The notes: generated by a model from the sequence alone, not told the origin. A DNA stretch of 21,779 nt from CAYVSF01 sp046482855 (GCA_046482855.1 JAWOEH010000095.1:1-21779); one strand, 5' to 3'; counted from the first letter of the stretch, positions 8,190 to 16,340 are shown. Made by a program: numbers and translations.

Positions 8190-8495
8190 ATGCAAATTAA
8201 AGATCTGTCACCGGAGCAGCTTGAAGAAGCGGCAAATATGCTAAAAGCAATTGCTCATCCGATGCGCATCGCCATCCTGAACTATTTGGAAGATGGCACG
8301 AAACTTACCGTAACCGAAATCCACGAGCGTTTGGGGATTGAGCAATCTACCACTTCGCACCATCTGGGCATATTGAAGGATAAAGGCGTATTGTGCAGTA
8401 AGCGGGAAGGCAAAAATACATTCTACTTTTTAAAGCACAATAACCTCTCGAACATTGTGAATTGTATTAGCAATTGTGCCAACATTATTGACTAA
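8190..8495 (+). CDS. ArsR-family winged helix-turn-helix regulator
   Basis: This small (101-residue) dimeric winged-helix repressor type is recognised by KAIAHPMRIAILNYL (helices 1-2), then VTEIHERLGIEQSTTSHHLGIL (helix-turn-helix with the recognition helix) and the wing KREGKNTFYFL. The ELCVCDL metal motif of ArsR/SmtB sensors is absent. There are two cysteines near the C-terminus (NCISNC) and one in the wing approach (VLCSKR), so metal or redox sensing is possible but not shown. An in-frame GTG at 8178 adds four residues; the ATG is preferred because the family begins close to it. It stands alone between a promoter and a strong terminator, so its target is unknown and probably includes itself. 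Confidence 0.85.
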   Translation: MQIKDLSPEQLEEAANMLKAIAHPMRIAILNYLEDGTKLTVTEIHERLGIEQSTTSHHLGILKDKGVLCSKREGKNTFYFLKHNNLSNIVNCISNCANIID

Positions 8496-8517
8496 AATAC
8501 TTTACTATTTACCGCCA

Positions 8518-8541
8518 CCCGTGCAATGCACGGGTTTTTTT
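8518..8541 (+). terminator. Rho-independent terminator of the ArsR-type gene
   Basis: A 7-bp GC-rich stem (CCCGTGC 8518-8524 with GCACGGG 8528-8534) with an AAT loop is followed directly by seven T's (8535-8541). It is 22 bases after the stop codon and closes the single-gene unit before queD. Confidence 0.9.
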
Positions 8542-8587
8542 ATGGCCAGAAGCGTAGTCATAACCAATAAATTTGGATCATTTACTG

Positions 8588-8595
8588 TATGTTTG
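8588..8595 (+). promoter_or_regulatory. -7 element candidate for queD (and polA)
   Basis: TATGTTTG fits TAnnTTTG exactly and lies 37 bases before the queD ATG. The nearest TTTG upstream (8572-8575) is only 12 bases away, too short for a standard -33 element. Its place just after the ArsR terminator supports an independent promoter here. Confidence 0.45.
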
Positions 8596-8632
8596 CATCC
8601 ATATCCCAATTATTAATCTCGAAAATAATTAT

Positions 8633-9079
8633 ATGAGCAAAATTCGCTTAACCAAAGAGTTTGATTTTGAAGTGGCACATGCGCTACACAAGTATGATGG
8701 ACCCTGCCAAAATATTCACGGCCACAGTTACCGGCTTTTTGTAACTGTTAGAGGAAAACCCATTGCCGATAAAACAAATCCTAAATTGGGCATGGTTATG
8801 GACTTTGGAGATTTAAAACGGATTGTGAAAGAGGAGATCATCGATCAATTGGATCATGCAATTATCCTTAACAAAGCTTCCGTTGAAGATGAAACGTTAT
8901 TGCAGCATCCCATGTTTCAGCGTCATATTGTTGTGGAATATCAACCTACCTGTGAAAATTTGTTGGTAGATTTTGCCAGGCGCATCGAGAAACGACTGCC
9001 CGATGAAGTTGAACTTTTCAGCCTGAAACTGCACGAAACCGCTACCTCATTTGCCGAATGGTTTGCAAGCGACCAGTAA
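8633..9079 (+). CDS. queD: 6-carboxy-5,6,7,8-tetrahydropterin synthase
   Basis: QueD converts 7,8-dihydroneopterin triphosphate into 6-carboxytetrahydropterin, the second step toward queuosine and other deazapurines. The 148-residue protein has the zinc ligands His16, His29 and His31, and catalytic Cys25 within CQNIHGH. This CxxxHGH spacing favours QueD over classical pyruvoyl-tetrahydropterin synthase. Also present are MDFGDLK, the QLDHAIILN catalytic His segment, PTCENL, and the C-terminal LHET (Glu135). A longer frame opens at 8573, but its 20 extra residues overlap the -7 element and look non-homologous, so the ATG at 8633 is chosen. polA follows after 51 bases. No other queuosine genes are in the window. 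Confidence 0.88.
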   Translation: MSKIRLTKEFDFEVAHALHKYDGPCQNIHGHSYRLFVTVRGKPIADKTNPKLGMVMDFGDLKRIVKEEIIDQLDHAIILNKASVEDETLLQHPMFQRHIVVEYQPTCENLLVDFARRIEKRLPDEVELFSLKLHETATSFAEWFASDQ

Positions 9080-9130
9080 AAAAGTTGTTTCAATGAAGCA
9101 GAATCATTAATTTCATAGAAAAACAAAACC

Positions 9131-11887
9131 ATGTCGAAAAAGCTCTTTCTCCTTGATGCCTATGCCCTTATATACAGGTCGTACTATGCGTTTATAAAAA
9201 ATCCCCGGTACAACTCAAAGGGATTAAACACCTCGGCTATTTACGGGTTTTTAAATACCTTGATGGAAGTGTTAACAAAAGAAGATCCGAATTACATCGC
9301 CGTTGTTTTCGACCCCTCTACTCCCACCTTCCGACATGATAAATATGAAGCATACAAAGCCAACCGCGAGGCCATGCCGGAAGATATCCGTAACGCGATA
9401 CCCTACATCAAACAGCTAATTGATGGCTTTAACATCAAACAGCTTCACGTAGACGGCTATGAGGCCGATGATGTAATTGGGACGCTGGCAAAAAAAGCGG
9501 CAAAGGAGGATTTTGAAACCTACATGATGACGCCTGATAAAGATTACATGCAACTTATCGACGATAATATATTCATGTACAAACCAAAACGTTCAGGCAA
9601 CTCAGCCGAAGTAATTGATAAAACTAAAGCATGTGAAAAATACGACCTCGACAAACCCGAACAGTTTATCGACATTCTGGCCTTATGGGGCGACAGTTCG
9701 GATAATATTCCCGGCGCTCCCGGCATTGGTGAAAAAACAGCGACTAAACTCATTCGGCAATATGGTTCTGTCGATGGCATTTATGAACATATTAACGAGC
9801 TAAAAGGCAAACAAAAAGAGAATCTTATTGAATACAAGGATCAAGTATACCTATCGCGTGAGTTGGTTACCATTTGTTTGGATGTTCCCATTGATCTGCA
9901 ATTGAACACATTGGAGCGGGATGATCCGAACGAACAAGTACTCACCCCTCTATTGGAAGAGCTGGAATTCAGAACCATTGCTCAACGCCTTTTCCAAAAA
10001 GAGCTGATGGGAACAGAATCCCCCCTACAAGGTTCTCTATTTGGCGATGAGCAGGTCGAGTCGCAATCGGCAAAATCCATCGACGCCATTGAGCATGACT
10101 ATCGGTTAGTTAATTCCGATAAGGAAATTGCTGCGCTTATTGACGATTTGCAAAAACAACCCGCCTTCTGTTTCGATACCGAAACAACTTCACTCAATCC
10201 ACATACCTGCGAGCTTGTGGGCATAGCCTTTTCCTACAAAGCCACAAAAGGATGGTATGTCCCGTTTCCGAAAGACCAAAAGGCAACAAAAAAATTGCTC
10301 GATAAATTTAACCCTGTATTAAGTAATGAACAGATTGAAAAAGTAGGCCAAAACCTCAAATTCGATATTATGGTGCTTACCCATTACGGAATTCAGGTAA
10401 AAGGGCCCTTGTTCGATACCATGATTGCCCACTATCTCCTGCAGCCAGAACTTCAGCACAATATGGACTATCTGGCCGAAACCTATTTGCACTACAAACC
10501 CGAGTCGATTGAGGAACTAATTGGAAAAAAGGGCAAGAATCAATTATCCATGCGAAATATTCCCGAAGATAGGGTTAAAGAATATGCCTGCGAAGATGCG
10601 GATATTACCTGGCAGTTAATGAAACTTTTACGCGAACAGCTAAAAAAAGCCAACCTTTTGGATCTTGCCGAAACGCTTGAGTTTCCATTAATCTATGTCC
10701 TGGCCAACATGGAGGTAAATGGGGTAAAATTATCAACTGATAGTTTAAGTGAATACACCAAAGACCTTCAACAAGAACTTGATAAAACAGAAAAAGAGAT
10801 TCATGATCTTGCCGGTGAAACATTTAATGTGGGTTCGCCCAAGCAACTTGGCGAAATACTCTTTGACAAACTAAAATTGGACAGCAAAGCCAAAAAGACA
10901 AAAAGCAAGCAATACAGCACAAGTGAAGAGACGCTGCAAAAAATTTCCGACAAGCACCCCATTATTGAAAAGGTATTGGAGTTCCGATCGATAAAGAAAC
11001 TATTAAACACTTACGTGGAGGCGCTCCCAAAACTTATTAATGAGGAGACAGGAAAACTTCACACCTCTTTCAATCAGGCGGTAACTTCAACAGGCCGATT
11101 GAGTTCCAACAACCCCAATTTACAAAACATCCCCATTCGCGAAGAGCGTGGAAAAGCTATCAGGCGCGCGTTTGTGCCTTCGGATAACGAGCATATTTTG
11201 GTGGCTGCCGACTATTCGCAGATTGAACTGCGATTAATGGCTCACATGAGTCAGGACGACCACATGGTAGAAGCTTTTAAGCAGAACGAGGACATTCATG
11301 CAGCCACGGCGGCCAAAATTTTCCACGTGGAAAACCCGAAGAATGTAACATCGGAACAACGCCGAAAAGCCAAAACTGCTAACTTCGGCATTATTTACGG
11401 GATTTCAGCCTTTGGCCTCTCGCAGCGCTTAAATATTCCCCGAAAAGAGGCAAAAGAGATCATTGACGAATATTTCGAAGGCTTTCCAAAAGTAAAAGAG
11501 TACATGGACCGAAGCATAAAGGAGGGCCGAGATAAGGGCTTTGTGCAAACCATGCTCAAGCGCAAACGTTATTTGAAGGATATCAACTCCAGAAATGGCG
11601 TTGTGCGTGGCTTGGCAGAGCGCAATGCCATAAATGCCCCCATCCAGGGCTCGGCCGCCGATATTATCAAACTGGCTATGATTGATATATTCAAGGCGTT
11701 GGAGGATCAAAGCTGGAAAACACGCATGATCCTGCAGGTACATGATGAATTGATCTTTGATACCCCAAAAGAAGAAGTAGAAGCATTGAAAAAGATGGTG
11801 CGTGAGAAAATGGAAAATGCCGTAAAAATAAGCGTTCCTTTGACCGTTGACATAGGAGAAGGTGATAACTGGTTACAAGCGCATTAA
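9131..11887 (+). CDS. polA: DNA polymerase I
   Basis: PolA fills gaps and removes RNA primers in replication and repair. All three domains are present in 918 residues. The 5'-nuclease domain (about 1-290) has the DAYALIYRSYYAF start, YEADDVIGTLAKKA, TPDKDYMQLI and LWGDSSDNIPGAPGIGEKTA. The 3'-5' exonuclease has FDTET (Asp349, Glu351), GQNLKFDIMVL and YACEDADITW, so the DEDDy proofreading residues are intact, unlike Taq-type enzymes. The polymerase domain has motif A ADYSQIELRL (Asp694), motif B RRKAKTANFGIIYG and motif C QVHDELIFD (Asp872). It is separated from queD by 51 bases with no terminator, so it may share that transcript. It ends at a bidirectional terminator. Confidence 0.98.
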   Translation: MSKKLFLLDAYALIYRSYYAFIKNPRYNSKGLNTSAIYGFLNTLMEVLTKEDPNYIAVVFDPSTPTFRHDKYEAYKANREAMPEDIRNAIPYIKQLIDGFNIKQLHVDGYEADDVIGTLAKKAAKEDFETYMMTPDKDYMQLIDDNIFMYKPKRSGNSAEVIDKTKACEKYDLDKPEQFIDILALWGDSSDNIPGAPGIGEKTATKLIRQYGSVDGIYEHINELKGKQKENLIEYKDQVYLSRELVTICLDVPIDLQLNTLERDDPNEQVLTPLLEELEFRTIAQRLFQKELMGTESPLQGSLFGDEQVESQSAKSIDAIEHDYRLVNSDKEIAALIDDLQKQPAFCFDTETTSLNPHTCELVGIAFSYKATKGWYVPFPKDQKATKKLLDKFNPVLSNEQIEKVGQNLKFDIMVLTHYGIQVKGPLFDTMIAHYLLQPELQHNMDYLAETYLHYKPESIEELIGKKGKNQLSMRNIPEDRVKEYACEDADITWQLMKLLREQLKKANLLDLAETLEFPLIYVLANMEVNGVKLSTDSLSEYTKDLQQELDKTEKEIHDLAGETFNVGSPKQLGEILFDKLKLDSKAKKTKSKQYSTSEETLQKISDKHPIIEKVLEFRSIKKLLNTYVEALPKLINEETGKLHTSFNQAVTSTGRLSSNNPNLQNIPIREERGKAIRRAFVPSDNEHILVAADYSQIELRLMAHMSQDDHMVEAFKQNEDIHAATAAKIFHVENPKNVTSEQRRKAKTANFGIIYGISAFGLSQRLNIPRKEAKEIIDEYFEGFPKVKEYMDRSIKEGRDKGFVQTMLKRKRYLKDINSRNGVVRGLAERNAINAPIQGSAADIIKLAMIDIFKALEDQSWKTRMILQVHDELIFDTPKEEVEALKKMVREKMENAVKISVPLTVDIGEGDNWLQAH

Positions 11888-11906
11888 TACAAGCCAATAT
11901 CGCATT

Positions 11907-11938
11907 AAAAAGGGGGAGCCTCACAGCTACCCCTTTTT
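11907..11938. terminator. Bidirectional terminator between polA and the S41 protease gene
   Basis: A 9-bp stem (AAAAAGGGG 11907-11915 with CCCCTTTTT 11930-11938), extended inside by AGC/GCT, has A and T runs on both sides. It therefore works for polA (+), whose stop is about 20 bases before it, and for the convergent protease gene (-), whose stop is 24 bases after it. Confidence 0.88.
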
Positions 11939-11961
11939 AATTATTATTCAATTGCACCCAA

Positions 11962-13626
11962 TTATTTGTCAACCGATAGAAGCGATTGGTATTTTTCGTT
12001 GTCTTTCAACAGATCAATGGCTTCTTCCAACTGAGCATCTTCCTCCAGAGCGGCCTGTATCATTCCTTTCTGATAATAATACCGACTCACAATCTCCTCT
12101 TCGAGCATTTGCATTACTTCCTCCTCAAATACCTCAAGATCTTTATACTTATCGTGGGAAATTTGCTTTTCAAGTTCAGTAAAGGTCGATTCAGCCATGG
12201 CATAATACTTCTCCTGTTTAGCCGCTTCCACAAGATCATTCAGCTTCTTTTCGGTTCGCGTTTCGTAATCGAAATCTTTATCTTCCAGCCAAACTTTAAA
12301 CGCTTGCTTATCTTCGGCGGACAATTCAAATTTTTCCGGTTCTGCAATAGAAGGATGTTCGGCACGATAGCGGGTAGCAAATTCAAAATAGAGATCTTTA
12401 GCTAACAAGCTAATGGCTATTTTACTCAGGGTTTCCTGTTCCACTTCCACATCGGGATGAATACCGCCTCCATCATATACGATACGTCCATTGGCGGTAG
12501 TAAATTCAGAAATAAGGGAATCGGGCACGTGTCCTACACTTCCATCTTCGTTCCTGTTGGAATAGTCAAGTGCCTGAATACATCGCCCACTAGGAATGTA
12601 GTATTTGGCAGTGGTTACCTTCAACTGTCCATTGTAACTTACAGGTCGTGTTGTTTGCACCAACCCTTTACCAAAGGTACGCTGGCCAATAACCACACCA
12701 CGATCATAGTCCTGAATAGCACCGGCGACAATTTCCGATGCCGATGCCGACCCCCGATTTACCATTACAACCAAAGGAATGTCAATATCAAGCGGAAAGA
12801 ATTCTGTTTTGTATGTTTTATCAAACTGCTTGATCTTTCCACGAGTAGAAACCACTTCTTGGCCTTTCGGGATAAATAAATTCGTTAAATGCACTGCTTC
12901 ATCAAGCAACCCTCCGGGATTTCCCCGCAAATCAAGGATAAGCTTTTCGGCGCCTTGTTTCTTTAACGCTTTAATGGCTTCCTTAACTTCCTGAGAGCAA
13001 TCCGTAGTAAAGCGTGACATATGAATAAACCCAATACCGTTGTCAACGATTCCATAGTAAGGAACACTTGGTATCTTTACTTCCTGACGTACCAATTTTC
13101 GCTTAAATGTTTCGTTGACGAAGGGTCGTTCAATTTTAAGTTCCACTTCGGAATTCGGGGTGCCTTTCAAATTATCACTTACCTTTTCTAAAGGCAGGCC
13201 TTTAGTCGAAATCCCATTAATTTCCAATATTTTATCTCCGGCACGTAACCCGGCCTTATCGGCCGGAAAATTGCGATAGGGTTGCGCAATAACAGGGTAG
13301 TCCTCTTTGGCGCGAATCAAAGCTCCAATGCCTCCATATTCCCCTGTAGTTTGAAATTTGAAATCGTCAAGTTCGCGCTCGGGAATATATTCCGTATAGG
13401 GATCGAGCGATTCCAGCATTTTTCCAATACTTGTTTCAATCAATTTCTCCGGTTCTACTTCATCTACATAAAATAAATTCAACTCCCTGAAAAGGGTGAA
13501 GTAGATATCCATTTGTTTGGCAATTTGAAACTCATCGCCTTTTTTAAATCCCAAAAAACCTAAACCACTAATGGTTATCATTCCAATAATGATCCAGACT
13601 TTCATAAAACGTTTTGGCTGCTTCAT
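11962..13626 (-). CDS. S41 C-terminal processing peptidase (CtpA/Prc type)
   Basis: Carboxy-terminal processing proteases trim or degrade exported proteins in the periplasm. Residues 10-27 form an N-terminal membrane anchor or uncleaved signal (WIIIGMITISGLGFLGF). A helical region with SLDPYTEYIP follows. The PDZ domain is around 95-170 (GEYGGIGA, AGLRAGDKILEINGIS), and then the protease core. RGNPGGLLDEAV precedes the nucleophile Ser295 in GSASASEIVAGA, with general-base Lys320 in FGKGLVQT; the 25-residue Ser-Lys spacing is the family's. A charged, helical ~120-residue C-terminal extension (from about 430) is seen in many Bacteroidota homologues. The gene is preceded by rnpA after 124 bases, and there is an unusually good ribosome binding site. 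Confidence 0.92.
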   Translation of the reverse strand: MKQPKRFMKVWIIIGMITISGLGFLGFKKGDEFQIAKQMDIYFTLFRELNLFYVDEVEPEKLIETSIGKMLESLDPYTEYIPERELDDFKFQTTGEYGGIGALIRAKEDYPVIAQPYRNFPADKAGLRAGDKILEINGISTKGLPLEKVSDNLKGTPNSEVELKIERPFVNETFKRKLVRQEVKIPSVPYYGIVDNGIGFIHMSRFTTDCSQEVKEAIKALKKQGAEKLILDLRGNPGGLLDEAVHLTNLFIPKGQEVVSTRGKIKQFDKTYKTEFFPLDIDIPLVVMVNRGSASASEIVAGAIQDYDRGVVIGQRTFGKGLVQTTRPVSYNGQLKVTTAKYYIPSGRCIQALDYSNRNEDGSVGHVPDSLISEFTTANGRIVYDGGGIHPDVEVEQETLSKIAISLLAKDLYFEFATRYRAEHPSIAEPEKFELSAEDKQAFKVWLEDKDFDYETRTEKKLNDLVEAAKQEKYYAMAESTFTELEKQISHDKYKDLEVFEEEVMQMLEEEIVSRYYYQKGMIQAALEEDAQLEEAIDLLKDNEKYQSLLSVDK

Positions 13627-13634
13627 AGGTATAT

Positions 13635-13639
13635 CTCCT
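13635..13639 (-). promoter_or_regulatory. Strong Shine-Dalgarno-like site for the S41 protease gene
   Basis: The minus strand reads AGGAGATATACCTATG, an AGGAG core 8 bases from the ATG. Bacteroidota mostly initiate translation without such sites, and no other gene in this window shows one this clear. It confirms the ATG at 13626 as the start. Confidence 0.55.
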
Positions 13640-13750
13640 GAAATAGGTACTTTAAATTAGTTAATTCTGTACTCCGTAAAGATAAAAGAAAAAAAGAGGG
13701 CTACATCGTACGCCAAACTTGTTAACGAAAATTAACAGCCCGTGCAGTGG

Positions 13751-14134
13751 CTAACCAAACTTACTACAAAGTTTCTGCCACGTTTCTTCCCAAGCCTTAT
13801 ACAGGTAATTATAGGAATAAATCTGCCTGCCGGTATAAACAATCACCAGCCGAAGAGAGCCCGGAAAAGTTTCAAGTTGCTGATGAAAAGCAGGCTGTTG
13901 CTTACGGTATACTTCACGCATAAGGCGTTTAATTCGGTTACGATCGGGGGCTTTACGGTAATATCGCTTGCCTACGCTAAAAGCCACACTTACTCCTTCA
14001 TCAGGATCTTCGGTGTTCCGTTGCCACATTATGCGAAACGGATAATGCACCATAGCCTGCCCATGCGTAAAGAGATAACTTACTTTTAACGGGCTCTTCA
14101 GCATCTGCTTTCGTGGTAATCCGTACTTTTTCAT
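13751..14134 (-). CDS. rnpA: Ribonuclease P protein component
   Basis: RnpA binds the RNase P RNA and helps it cut 5' leaders from precursor tRNAs. The signature is the arginine-rich RNR motif, here APDRNRIKRLMREVYR, following SVAFSVGKRYYRKA. The N-terminal RKQMLKSPLKVSYLFTHGQ matches the usual ERLKS...LF..G pattern, so the first Met is right. The 127-residue length is normal. It lies between hemD and the S41 protease gene rather than next to rpmH as in many phyla. The small yidD gene often found after rnpA is absent from the 124-base gap that follows. A strong terminator sits just before its start codon. Confidence 0.93.
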   Translation of the reverse strand: MKKYGLPRKQMLKSPLKVSYLFTHGQAMVHYPFRIMWQRNTEDPDEGVSVAFSVGKRYYRKAPDRNRIKRLMREVYRKQQPAFHQQLETFPGSLRLVIVYTGRQIYSYNYLYKAWEETWQKLCSKFG

Positions 14135-14149
14135 ATGATAAAGGTAGCG

Positions 14150-14177
14150 AAAAAAAGCTGCCCCGGTGGGACAGCTT
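14150..14177 (-). terminator. Rho-independent terminator after hemD, abutting the rnpA start
   Basis: On the minus strand a stem AAGCTG/CAGCTT with an inner CCC/GGG pair and one mismatch around an ACC loop is followed by seven T's (14156-14150, of which the first two also belong to the stem). It begins 23 bases after the hemD stop. Its T run ends 15 bases before the rnpA ATG. Confidence 0.85.
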
Positions 14178-14200
14178 CATTAGACTATTATGGTTGTTAG

Positions 14201-14938
14201 CTATTTCCCTTTGATAAATTGCTCAATTGCCATGGTCATAGAGGGTGCATTTTTATTAGGTGCCGACACATCCACACGCAAATTGGCATCTTTCACTGCT
14301 TTGGCTGTTTTAGGGCCAAAAGTGGCAATTTTTGTGTTGTTTTGTTCAAACTCGGGGAAGTTTTCCACAAGCGATCGAATGCCGGAAGGACTGTAAAATA
14401 CCAGCATATCATATTTTATATCGGAAAGATCCGAAAGATCGGAACTAACAGTACGATACATAATAGCTTTGGTAAATTTAATTTTATTCTTCTCCAGGTT
14501 TTTGGGAATCTCCTCTTTATGCTTATCGGAAAGAGGTACCAGAAACTTTTCGGTTTTATGTTTTTTTACAATTTCTAAAAGATCGGCAAAGCGACCATTG
14601 CCATAAAAAATCTTACGCTTTCGATAAACGATATACTTTTGCAGATAAAACGCTGTGGCTTCAGAAATGCAGAAATATTTCATTTCATCGGGAATTGTAA
14701 GACGTAACTCTTCGGCTAGTCGAAAGTAATTATCCACAGCAGTTCGGCTCGTGAAAATTACAGCCGAATGGGCTAAAATGTCAATTCTTTCCTTTCGAAA
14801 TTCTTTTGCGGGGACCCCTTCCACGTGAATAAAAGGTCGAAAATCAACCTTTAGATTATTCCTCTCCGCCAAATCCGCATACGGGTTCTTATCATTCTGG
14901 GGTTCAGGTTGCGAAACTAAAATCGTCTTGATTTTCAT
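14201..14938 (-). CDS. hemD: Uroporphyrinogen-III synthase
   Basis: HemD closes and inverts ring D of hydroxymethylbilane to give uroporphyrinogen III in tetrapyrrole synthesis. The family is poorly conserved. Recognisable parts of this 245-residue, two-lobed protein are the start IKTILVSQPEP, then HSAVIFTSRTAVDNYF (first lobe), KYFCISEATAFYL, and the C-terminal DMLVFYSPSGIRSLVENFP followed by KIATFGPKTAKAVKDANLRV. The start ATG follows the DUF4271 gene by 38 bases, and this gene pair is common in Bacteroidota. No other haem genes are present. A small serine-aspartate-leucine triplet repeat (SDLSDLSDI) sits in a linker. A strong terminator follows. Confidence 0.85.
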   Translation of the reverse strand: MKIKTILVSQPEPQNDKNPYADLAERNNLKVDFRPFIHVEGVPAKEFRKERIDILAHSAVIFTSRTAVDNYFRLAEELRLTIPDEMKYFCISEATAFYLQKYIVYRKRKIFYGNGRFADLLEIVKKHKTEKFLVPLSDKHKEEIPKNLEKNKIKFTKAIMYRTVSSDLSDLSDIKYDMLVFYSPSGIRSLVENFPEFEQNNTKIATFGPKTAKAVKDANLRVDVSAPNKNAPSMTMAIEQFIKGK

Positions 14939-14976
14939 GTATATCGATTGGATTTGATTTCCTACTCCAAATTCCC

Positions 14977-16092
14977 TTATAACGCTAATGAAATCAGTTT
15001 ATACACCCAAATTACAGGTACAATTTCAAAGGCACAAAGATACAAAATCAAAAACAATATAGAAACATTATACTTTATTATTACACGAAACGATCGCAGG
15101 GTCTGTCCCAAATAGAAAAGCGCCACCAATCCCATAGAGAGATTAAAGAGTGTGGTTTGCAACATGCCTGTACCATACTGAATAAGTACAGTAACAGGAA
15201 AGAGTACCAAACCCAATACTTTTGGAAACAGGTACATATGGAAAAAAAACTCGTGAAATACCTCCTTTAAATCAAATAGATACCCGATTACACGGCTTAT
15301 GATAAACCGATAAACATAAAGGGCATTCATACCTAAAAACAAGGCGAACATAATCTCCCAAAACCCTAACTGCAGCACCTCTATCCCATTGAAAGCTATC
15401 CATTGGCCAAGCAGCACAGCTATCATAGTATGAAACAAGAAATTCATTTGTGCCGAAGCCCGTTGTAATGGACTATTTCGCTCACGGTAAATAAGCTGGG
15501 CTTCCGAGAAGCTGCCAATGGCCTTTACAATTCTTTGTAAATGACGTTTGTAAAAGAGGCTTAATGAACCTACAATAACCATTGATAGTAACAATACGAA
15601 CGTCATACTCCCCGTTTCATAAACAAAACTTTGGTGTGCACTTTGCCCCCCTGCATCCGGAGTAGCTTCAACTGTATAAGCTTTTTTGCCTGACTTAGCC
15701 AGGGCTGGCTGAGCCTCATAAAATACCGGCTGCCTATCAGCCATTTGACGTGTTGAAGGAATATTCAAAAACGGATTGAGGGTAAATTCATCCTGAAGCG
15801 TAAGCGTCAATGAACTATCATAAAATCCAAGGGTCTGATATTGTATCAGCAACGTATCCTTTTCTAGTTCCTTTTTTGGTGTTACAACTCTTCGAATTTG
15901 CTGTTGTTGTTCACGTATCTCCTGCTCTCTTTGTTCCTCTACCCGCATAAGCGAATCCAACCGGGCGGTATTGAGGGGTTTTAATACAGGAGCTACCTGC
16001 TGCTGCAACAGCGTATCAGTTGTATCCTGCTGTACTTTTTCAACAGAAAACCAATGAGGTAAACGCAAATCAAGTTGTTTTGGCAAATCCAT
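14977..16092 (-). CDS. DUF4271 integral membrane protein
   Basis: This is a Bacteroidota-restricted membrane protein of unknown role that is commonly found beside hemD. The ~371-residue protein has two parts. The first ~170 residues are soluble and charged, with a Gln/Glu-rich coiled-coil-like run (EEQREQEIREQQQQIRR). The rest has six hydrophobic segments, starting near MTFVLLLSMVIVGSLSLFY and ending with LFLILYLCAFEIVPVIWVY. There is no cleavable signal peptide. I chose the ATG at 16092; an in-frame GTG at 16113 would add seven residues (CRNTNI-type) that look unrelated. Its association with hemD hints at a link to tetrapyrrole or envelope metabolism, but that is inference. Confidence 0.8.
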   Translation of the reverse strand: MDLPKQLDLRLPHWFSVEKVQQDTTDTLLQQQVAPVLKPLNTARLDSLMRVEEQREQEIREQQQQIRRVVTPKKELEKDTLLIQYQTLGFYDSSLTLTLQDEFTLNPFLNIPSTRQMADRQPVFYEAQPALAKSGKKAYTVEATPDAGGQSAHQSFVYETGSMTFVLLLSMVIVGSLSLFYKRHLQRIVKAIGSFSEAQLIYRERNSPLQRASAQMNFLFHTMIAVLLGQWIAFNGIEVLQLGFWEIMFALFLGMNALYVYRFIISRVIGYLFDLKEVFHEFFFHMYLFPKVLGLVLFPVTVLIQYGTGMLQTTLFNLSMGLVALFYLGQTLRSFRVIIKYNVSILFLILYLCAFEIVPVIWVYKLISLAL

Positions 16093-16165
16093 TATGTTCG
16101 TATTTCTACACACCCTTTTCTCGAATAACTATTATAAAAGAGAGTTTACTGCAATTTTGCAATCC

Positions 16166-16173
16166 CAAAGATA
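16166..16173 (-). promoter_or_regulatory. -7 element candidate for the DUF4271-hemD operon
   Basis: The minus strand reads TATCTTTG, a perfect TAnnTTTG box, which gives a leader of about 65 bases before the ATG at 16092. No TTG is placed correctly upstream. The whole 248-base gap between uvrC and this operon is pyrimidine- and A/T-rich and contains no gene; I found no convincing uvrC terminator in it. Confidence 0.35.
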
Positions 16174-16340
16174 ATGAAAAGATCTCACTGCCTTTTTTCT
16201 TTTTCCCGCTACCTTTTTTTCCCCCTCAGATTGCGGTATATCCACCCATTGTGCAGAGCGATAAAAAATAGCCCTTTTATATGGAGTTTATCTTTACATT
16301 TTTATCTTTTAACAATTATATATCTATGCATTAAAATAAA

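Noticed and set aside
8573..8632. Upstream start for queD
   Set aside because: The added 20 residues overlap the TATGTTTG promoter element and do not resemble QueD N-termini.
11862..12182. 106-residue plus-strand frame over the polA end and terminator
   Set aside because: It overlaps the polA stop, the bidirectional terminator and the S41 protease gene, and shows no family similarity.
13627..13750. Possible yidD gene after rnpA
   Set aside because: The 124-base gap is too short and has no frame with the YidD motifs.
14419..14445. Three near-identical 9-base units in hemD
   Set aside because: They encode a short SDLSDLSDI linker in a normal gene; too small to count as a repeat element.
14730..14738. 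TTATCCACA, a perfect DnaA-box 9-mer
   Set aside because: It is a single copy inside the hemD coding region with no other boxes or AT-rich unwinding element nearby; one occurrence in 22 kb is expected by chance. Not an origin.
16093..16340. Pyrimidine-rich gap between uvrC and DUF4271 as a possible small RNA or terminator
   Set aside because: There are T runs and short direct repeats of AAAGATAAA, but no stable hairpin or conserved RNA pattern that I can recognise.
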